From Alnus glutinosa (Eukaryota; Streptophyta; Magnoliopsida; Fagales; Betulaceae): a stretch of DNA of 64,000 nt. Shown here one piece after another: positions 57,390-64,000 of the stretch. The notes under the pieces are model-generated. The model had not been told where the DNA came from. It saw only the letters and a program-made list of their open reading frames with translations, and did not search any database. The stretch's first letter is position 1; each line of letters begins with the position of its first letter. Made by a program: the position numbers and the translations under genes. The stretch covers positions 20,685,628-20,749,627 of the forward strand of contig NC_084897.1 of the NCBI RefSeq assembly GCF_958979055.1, written 5' to 3'.

Positions 57390-58630
57390 GATTCTAATAC
57401 ATTAGTCAAAGTGTTGAGATATTTTAACAGTCGGAGAAGGGGGACATTCTCTTTATAGAGTTTTTTCATCATTATCAAAGATTCATACCAGTATGGCTGT
57501 AGCCCACTACCATTAACAAAAATTATCTTATTTTCATTAATCATAATTTTCGATAATATTCATAAGAATAATACTATACAGTACCCCATATCTTTCTCCC
57601 ATATTTCTAAAGTTTATGTAGCGTGTTTTTCTATTATATTTGATGCATGGAAAGTGATTTTTTTATTTATTTGAGAAACCAAGACACATAGGCGTTAGGG
57701 GAATAGGAGGGAGGACGGGGAGGTGGTGCAGAGCATTATTCTATTGATAATGCATTTAAATATTTTGAAGAAATTACATTTACTTCTTATTATTAAACAA
57801 TTTGTAATTTTTTTTGGACTTTTTTAATTTATGCAATGCCCCCTCTCAAAATTATCATTGGGTTGTAATGTTCTCTTTTTATGAAAATAATAATAATAAT
57901 TACTTCTGACATAAAAAAAATTGAAACAAAAAAAAAAATCAAAAAAATAATTATATATATATGTATGTATGAAATTTTAGGAAAAAAAATTCAAAATTTT
58001 TATTTAAACTATTTGCCATTTTTGTGCAAAAGAGGGATATTTCAACCCTATCGGTTGAAAGTTCCATTAAAAATTGTTTAGTAATTTTGAGGGAATAAAT
58101 GTTTTTTTTTTTTCCTAATATTTTAATTCCTAAACTTTTTGTTTATTTTTTATTTTTCCTTAAAACTTCAGTTCCACCCTAAATTAACTCAATCCATTAA
58201 CCAGAGTTTGAGAAAAGCAAAACCCACTACTTCAATTTCTTACAAAACCCCTCAGAAAAACTCGACGCCGCATCAAGCAAAGTCAATTCCGTACATCTGC
58301 AATGGCTTCCCCTCTCAGGTATGTAGATATATACATGCACAAATGTATAATATTGCGCTTGGTGTAAAAATGCAGATATTATTAATACATAGACACATGT
58401 TGTTTGTAATTTGGGGTTGTTTTTTAGGTAAGTCTTCTTGGTGATATTCATGTCGTTTTTTTCTTATAGAGTGTTGTGTTATGGTTGTGAAGAAGGCGTC
58501 TATATTCTATGAATATTGCATTATTTATTATTACCATTATTAATGTCGATGTTAATTATATATATCGAGCAATTTGCAAATTGTACTTAACCGAAAAAGA
58601 TAAAAGGAATTAGTTGGTTTTTTCCGCTGA
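57390..58630. repeat. IDM3-like promoter/exon-1 duplication, copy 2
   Basis: Collinear with 24380-26690, without its MITEs. It ends soon after exon 1, and no counterpart of exons 2 or 3 is found to the right edge of the window. Confidence 0.85.
58302..58318 (+). pseudogene. Orphan first exon of the IDM3-like gene
   Basis: ATGGCTTCCCCTCTCAG followed by GTATGT matches exon 1 (ATGGCTTCCCCTCTCAA|GTAAGT) in length, phase and leader. With no downstream coding exons in this window it cannot make the protein. Confidence 0.75.
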
Positions 58631-58639
58631 TTGATTTTG

Positions 58640-60310
58640 GAAACTGATTTTTTCCAGAGTTATATAAAGAGTGAACAATTTCGGGGAGTCTTAGGGATTG
58701 TTTATTAGTGTGAAGAATAATGATTTTTAATGAAGAATCCTTTATACCACGAGGGGAAATGAATTTGTTTTGTAAATGTTTGGGTCTCATGCAGGGGTTA
58801 ATGGGTCACATCAAGCTTGTGTAGTTTTCAGGCCAATAATAATAATATATGGTCTAATTCCGCTTGGCCATAGAAGGATCGGTAACAGCTTCATTATTTT
58901 CCTATTAGCTTTAACTGTAAAAGGATGTTTGCATGCATTTGGTGGTCTATAATGATCAACCCAAATTAACCTGGAGTACTCGATAACATAAAATTATAAT
59001 TTTTTAATTTTGTGTTGAGTTCGTATCAGTCTTATAAGTCGTGTCAAAATTATTCTCTATTAGACAATTCAAAACTAGCTTGAGTAAGTGGGTTTTATAT
59101 TAATTTTGTTAGAATTGTTAGTGATCCATGAACAAAATTATTAGAATCTGAATATTATATAACCTCTGCTCCTGAAATTTTGTGTGTGAACAATTTAATG
59201 TTAGCACTTCACGTTGTTTAATATTTTGAAAAAAAATGCAAAATCATTCTATATAGTTTACTTGATTTTCAATAAGTTCCCAGTGATATCAAAACATTTT
59301 GAAAGCTTCATGGGATATGCATAAGCAACAAATTACTCTCTATACTGTCAAAAATAAATAAGCAATCATCTTGCAATAATATGTAAAGCAAAAAAACTAA
59401 CGTAACTGGTTCTGAATACTATTCTTTGGTTTGAGATTCTGATAAGTAGCTGCTTGTTTATTTTTTTTATTTTTATTTTTATTTTTTAGAAGTAGCTGCT
59501 TGTTTATAGATGTTAGAATTACATGCGTAAACACCAAATCATATCTGATATCGGTCTGGTTCGAAGACTTTTATCTTTTTGATTGGAAGGACCTTCCCAC
59601 AATCCCACTTGTAGAATTGTTGAGCCCAATTCCTTAGCAGAAAGGCCTATTAAAAACTGACATATTTTAAGAAAAGCCCACTAGTCCTATAAAGTTACTT
59701 AAAGGGCCCATGCACTAATATATTAAACCCATTACATAGTCCAGCTCCATTTAAATTTAAACCAATTCTAGGAGATGTTTCCTTGCTTGAGTCAGGAACA
59801 TTCTTGCGTGTTACATGCTCGATCATCAAACTTGTTTATCAAGATAGAGATAGTCACAGCAACTTGTTAATGCTTTTTCTGCATAAATATTAAATCACTC
59901 AATTTGTGGGTCCAGCCAAGGATCTGATTGAGCTCACAAAAGTTTATTCCTTTTAATGCCTTTTCTTTTCTATTATTGTTCCCAGCTTTGGATAATAGTG
60001 GCAGAAAATTGATTACTTTTGATGGTTAGACAAGGCTTGTAGATGAATGATCGAGGATGATAAAGTTAGTAAAGATGTAAACAATTTATGTAGAAAAGTT
60101 ATAGATAGTGAGCGTTTGAATCTAAATGACCTGTATGTCTTAACTTTTTCAATGACGGTTTTTTTCAACGAAATACAAAAACAAATATGCAAAGTTTGAC
60201 AACGTAGATAAAGTATTTTTGGATGGAGTCTACTTTGGATTCTAAACGATCGGCTTGTCTTAACTTTTCCAATGATGGTTTGGAACCCAATACATAAATA
60301 TATATGTAAA
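58640..60310. other. Gene-free stretch
   Basis: No recognisable gene. 60118-60300 holds two diverged copies of a 115-bp unit (tgtcttaacttt..aatgatggttt), with a third at about 62040-62175 beyond the nested element. Confidence 0.5.
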
Positions 60311-60640
60311 TTTTAAAGGAAAAATGTAAAATTTGTCCTCATGGTTAACTTAAATTACAAATCGTTTCATGTTATAACAAAGTTAATTCAAAGGTTCCTG
60401 GGATAAGCGAAAAAAATAATTTCGTCCCTAGAGTCAAATTCCGTTAAAACATTTACGAATTCCGTTAGGTGCCACGTCAGCACCAATGAAAAGACGACAT
60501 ATGTCATTCCTAATAAAAAAATATAAATATATAAAATTACAAAATTATTTTTTTAACAAGAAAAAGGTAAAGGGAGCCACCCCGAATCTAATCTAGGGGT
60601 GGCCCTACCTTTGGGGGGTGGCTGTAAGTTGGGCAACCAC

Positions 60641-61645
60641 TAGGGGTGGCAATTCGGGTCGGCGGGTCGGGTTTATGTCGACCCGGCTGACCCGATTACA
60701 CAATCGGGTCCAACATGAACCCGACCCGATTATTAATCGAGTTGAATCCCTAAACCTGAACATGACCCAATTGCTAACCGAGTTACCCGAACACGACCCG
60801 AGTAACCCGTCTGAAGAAGAAGAATTGAAGAAGCACTGAAGAAGAAGAAGAAGAACCAAAGATTCTCATAAGTATCAAATCAAACAAGAAGAATTTACTT
60901 CACAAATCAAATGTCCAAACAACTCAGAAACTGAAAGATGATTTCGATTTTAGGATAAGCATTTCATTGTTTTCTCTCAGCACCCAACGGATCGATGTAG
61001 TCTTCAAAGTTCAAACCCTCCAATTAAACCCACAAAACAAGAAAACTAAAAATAAAACCAATAATAAATATTGATCTCGTACTAACTGGGTATTGGCCAC
61101 AAAGCTGAAGAAACTCTGAAGAAGAACTGAAGAAGCTTCATCTTCGTTTGAAGAAGACGAGCGTGAACTGTGAAGCCCATCGCGAATCCGTGATCGCATC
61201 CAAGCCATGGCCGTGAACTGGTGAACTGAAACGTGAAGGGCACCGTGTGAAGGCTGAAACCGGTGAGACGTTGTGGGCTGTGAGTCCGTGACTGCCGCTG
61301 CCGGTTGCGTGAACGGTGAACGAATGAAGCTGTGAAGGCAGAAGCTGCAGAAATGCGGAAAAAGGGAAAGTGCCAAAACAGGCAAAACTCAACTTGTGCG
61401 GCCGGCTAGGGTTCTCACTTCTCCATTTAGTCATTTCACTTTTTCTTTTTCTTTTTTAAGTAGCCGGGTCATAATCGTGTTCGCGGGTCAACCCGCGGGT
61501 TGACCCACCAAACACGATTATAAACGGGTCATAATCGGGTCAACCCGATTATGACCCGAACCTGATTATATTAATTCGAAACCCGGTTTTTTCGTGGCGT
61601 GTTCGTGCTGGGTTCATGGATCGTGTCAAAAATTGCCAACCCTAG
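60641..61645. mobile_element. About 1 kb element with CGGGTC/GACCCG repeats
   Basis: The inverted ends are TAGGGGTGGCAATT and AATTGCCAACCCTA. The sub-terminal regions are dense in cgggtc/gacccg words. The interior has frames without domains (61011-61434 minus). It is related to 16395-16697 and may be hAT-like. Confidence 0.65.
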
Positions 61646-61725
61646 TAGCCACCCATTTTTTTATTTAGAATGACACATGTTGTCATTCTATTGGTGCTGA
61701 TGTGACACCTACTAGAATCCATCAA

Positions 61726-61868
61726 TGGAAATGCTAAAAAGCAACTTCAGCACAACTAATGCACAATTCCAAGATATAATGGGGTAGGACCCATGTGTAG
61801 GCCCCACTCTACATGTGCCTTGAGGTTGTGCATTAGTTGTGCTAAGAGTTGTGCAAGAATCACAACTC
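61726..61868. mobile_element. MITE (143 bp), 9-bp target duplication ATCCATCAA
   Basis: ATCCATCAA stands at 61717-61725 and 61869-61877. The arms AGCACAACTAATGCACAA and TTGTGCATTAGTTGTGCT fold back. It sits in the right arm of the 60320-62014 element. Confidence 0.88.
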
Positions 61869-62014
61869 ATCCATCAAATGTTTTAATGGAATTTGAGTCC
61901 AGAGACTAAATTATGTTTTTTTGGCATACCTCAATAACTTTTTAATTCACTTTAAAATGACAAAGAACGATTTATAATTTAAATCAACCACGTAGACTGA
62001 TTTTACATTTTTTT

Positions 62015-63120
62015 CAAAATTTTAACAACGTATAGTAGGTAAGTCTTTTTTTGATGGAGTATGCTTTGGAATCAAGAAGTCAGACTTGTCTTAACTTCTT
62101 CGATGATGGTTTAATTTGAATGCGATACAGAAACATATATGCCAAGTTTAACAACGTAAGTAAAGTATCTTGCAATTGAGTGAAATGTCTGAATTTTGCT
62201 TAACAAGAATCCTATTGCTTTTTATTTATTTTTTATCATTTTCAAAGTTCCTTGCTTTTTTTTTTTAGTCTTTCCTTCTTTTTTTTTCTTGGTTAATTAT
62301 ATTATATAAAGATCACGTTGTTGATCATTGCAAACTCACACCCATCAACTCCTTAGTCTTTCCCTTCGAACAACAGAAGTAAGAGATGTTTTTCTAGCCG
62401 ATCTTACCTTCCGAGTTAAGCCAAAACCAGATGCTTTACTAGCTATGAGTATTGATGACTTATTATGGTATGTGAATTTTTCCTTTTAGCAATGCATGTT
62501 CACCAAGTTTATGAAATTGTCGATGTAGCCATTTTGTTAACAAAATTTGTCCTCCTTTTTTCTTTTTCTTTTTTCTTTTTTTTTTTTAACTTGAATTTTT
62601 AGGAGATGAAAAGTTCAAAATGCCTTCGTTTGCCTTGAAAAAAGAAAAGAAATAAAAAAGTGGCTCAACCCTAAGGGCTTAATGGAGGTGGCTGAAGCCA
62701 CCCTCAAAAAGGTTTGAGCCACCCCCAAATGATTCGAAGGGTGGCTATGGTCACTCCAATCAATTCCCCCACTAAAAAATGGGGGCATTTTGGAAAAATC
62801 ATGCGTTAAGTTGAGGGTAATTTGAAGATATTTGTCCCTAAACGATTTTAAGATGTTCAATTTGAAAATGTAATTTTTAAAAAACACAATTTAGTATTGA
62901 AAATTGTACATTTTTAAAAACGCACCTTACTGGTACTTGCGATTAAAAAAAAATTAAATTAAATCGTGAGTTTACGATTTTCAAAAATGCGGTTTAACAT
63001 TTAAAATTGTGCATTTTTTTTTTGCACTATTTGAGAACACATTTTTTTAAGTTTGTCTATAAAATAGTAGTGTTAAACGCACTTTAAATCTGTCCCTTAA
63101 CTACCTCTGCGGTGTGCCTA
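62015..63120. other. Gene-free stretch
   Basis: A short GTGGC-type repeat at 62655-62760 and an AT-rich remnant ending in taaacgcacttt (62835-63085), similar to 8351-8645. No gene. Confidence 0.5.
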
Positions 63121-63131
63121 ACGAAAGAGAG

Positions 63132-63206
63132 ATGGAGCTTGATGAATCCATCGACTCATCAAATTATGTTGTCAAGAAGATAAAGTTAAGAGAAGATAAA
63201 GATTGA
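63132..63206 (+). pseudogene. DC1-gene linker relic
   Basis: MELDESIDSSNYVVKKIKLR then EDKD and a stop corresponds to the linker of the DC1 genes (VVDESITDSLAYAVKKI.., GEDKI). Only 24 codons remain. Confidence 0.6.
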
Positions 63207-63449
63207 AAAAGCCAGGCTCAATGCCCTTTTTTGTCTTCCAATGTTTTGCTTCCAATATTCCTTCTTAGTTTTCCTGCTCATCCCATATATTTATTAGCAA
63301 GATGGCTCCCAAAAAAGAATTGGTCGTTTGCCCTTTTTCCTTTAAAATGAACAAATGGAGCAACAACTTTAATCCCAGCTGCTGCATGCATCAAAATGTC
63401 TTCATAATCCATATGGGCTTAGTAATTAATGCTGAGATTTGCACTGCAC

Positions 63450-64000
63450 ATGCATAAAGTAGTGATGGGGTGTTATCGATCCATTCCATTTCCTTTAGCT
63501 TTAAAATTGCATTGGAAAGAAATTACAAATCAAAAGATGATACTGATTAATGTTCCTGAAAAAGTAATTTAAGAGTTCACGAAAATAGAAATTTCGTCTA
63601 AAGTTGTGGGAATTTCCATCAACCAAAATTTTAAAATATATAGTGTATTTTTGAGCATGTGACAATCATTTTTTTTTTTTTTTGGTTAAGTACTTGGGTC
63701 CTTTTTATTTTGAAGATAAATGTCCGATTTTGGTGTAGGGTAATCTATCTTTTTGAAGAAGCTGATCAAGAGTCCAAAATATACCCATCCGGATTTGTGC
63801 TCATCTCTTCGGGTAAGTTTAGGAGAAAATCATCTAAATATTTCATTATTACAAAAGATGCTTTGTCTTAAAGTTTTGGATTAGCCTTTACCAGCGGATC
63901 GACCTTCAATGCTCACCATAAAAATTCACTAGTTTTAAGATAATGCAATTTACCGAGTGGATATTGCTAATTAAAAAGTGGACTTGCATGTAGGAAAATT
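63450..64000 (+). promoter_or_regulatory. Upstream region of a third DC1 gene whose coding part lies beyond the right edge
   Basis: It matches 38820-40045 in order: CCATTTCCTTTAGCTTTA, TTTTGGTGTAGGG, TTTACCGAGTGGATATTGCT, GACTTGCATGTAGGAAAATT. In copy A the ATG follows that acceptor by about 43 bases, so a DC1 start is expected just past base 64000. Confidence 0.7.

Larger units (their letters stand above)
60320..62014. mobile_element. Fold-back element interrupted by two younger elements
   Basis: The outer arms correspond: AAAATGTAAAATTTGTCC.., GTGCCACGTCAGCACCAATG on the left against TTGGTGCTGATGTGACACCT.., GATTTTACATTTTTT on the right. Within it lie 60641-61645 and 61726-61868. Confidence 0.7.

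Overview
This 64 kb window is nuclear DNA of a flowering plant, most likely a woody eudicot. The signs are short exons with GT..AG introns, an AT-rich intergenic space full of MITEs, a Cassandra-type TRIM with a 5S-rRNA-like LTR, and plant-specific families (PPR-E, DC1, F-box/FBD, NF-YC, alpha-crystallin/IDM3-like). A Fagales tree would fit, but that is a guess. There is no bacterial, organellar or viral gene block.

Left third (1-23 kb), ordinary genes: a Myb/SANT-like gene on the minus strand (coding part 456-1077, 5' UTR exon 1809-2045, probably continuing off the left edge); a complete six-exon signal peptidase complex subunit 3 gene (SPC22/23, minus, 4472-8015, 167 aa); an NF-YC subunit gene (plus, 13741-14529, 262 aa) with long introns in both UTRs; and a three-exon F-box/LRR/FBD gene (minus, 18664-22320, 463 aa).

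Middle (24-33 kb): a three-exon alpha-crystallin-domain IDM3-like gene (plus, 26336-30010, 207 aa) converges on an intronless PPR-E gene (minus, 30897-32543, 548 aa). Between them lies a 99-codon open stretch in which a DC1-family linker reads in frame into an AAA-ATPase (BCS1-like) fragment.

Right half (33-64 kb) is a duplicated, rearranged zone. It holds a DC1 (Cys/His-rich C1) gene cluster: a frameshifted copy at 40079-41544, an intact copy at 49938-51410, relics at 30471 and 63132, an orphan upstream region at 32725, and the promoter of a third copy at the right edge. It also holds two PPR 5' fragments (48476, 53665), each beside a conserved short divergent ORF; a second copy of the F-box locus without its F-box exon (44670-47378); and a second copy of the IDM3-like promoter and first exon (57390-58630). 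A 3.8 kb inverted Cassandra complex (34863-38685), split by a 2.2 kb solo LTR, sits between the PPR gene and the first DC1 gene.

The local duplications are informative because one copy often keeps the empty site of a MITE present in the other. At least four MITEs can be bounded to the base this way, with 9-bp target duplications. I found no clear new biological system. The best candidates for something undescribed are the DC1-AAA in-frame fusion, the swapped promoter of the intact DC1 gene, the acidic repeat reading frame directly after its stop, the conserved 50-codon ORF beside the PPR fragments, and the inverted Cassandra complex inside a single target-site duplication.
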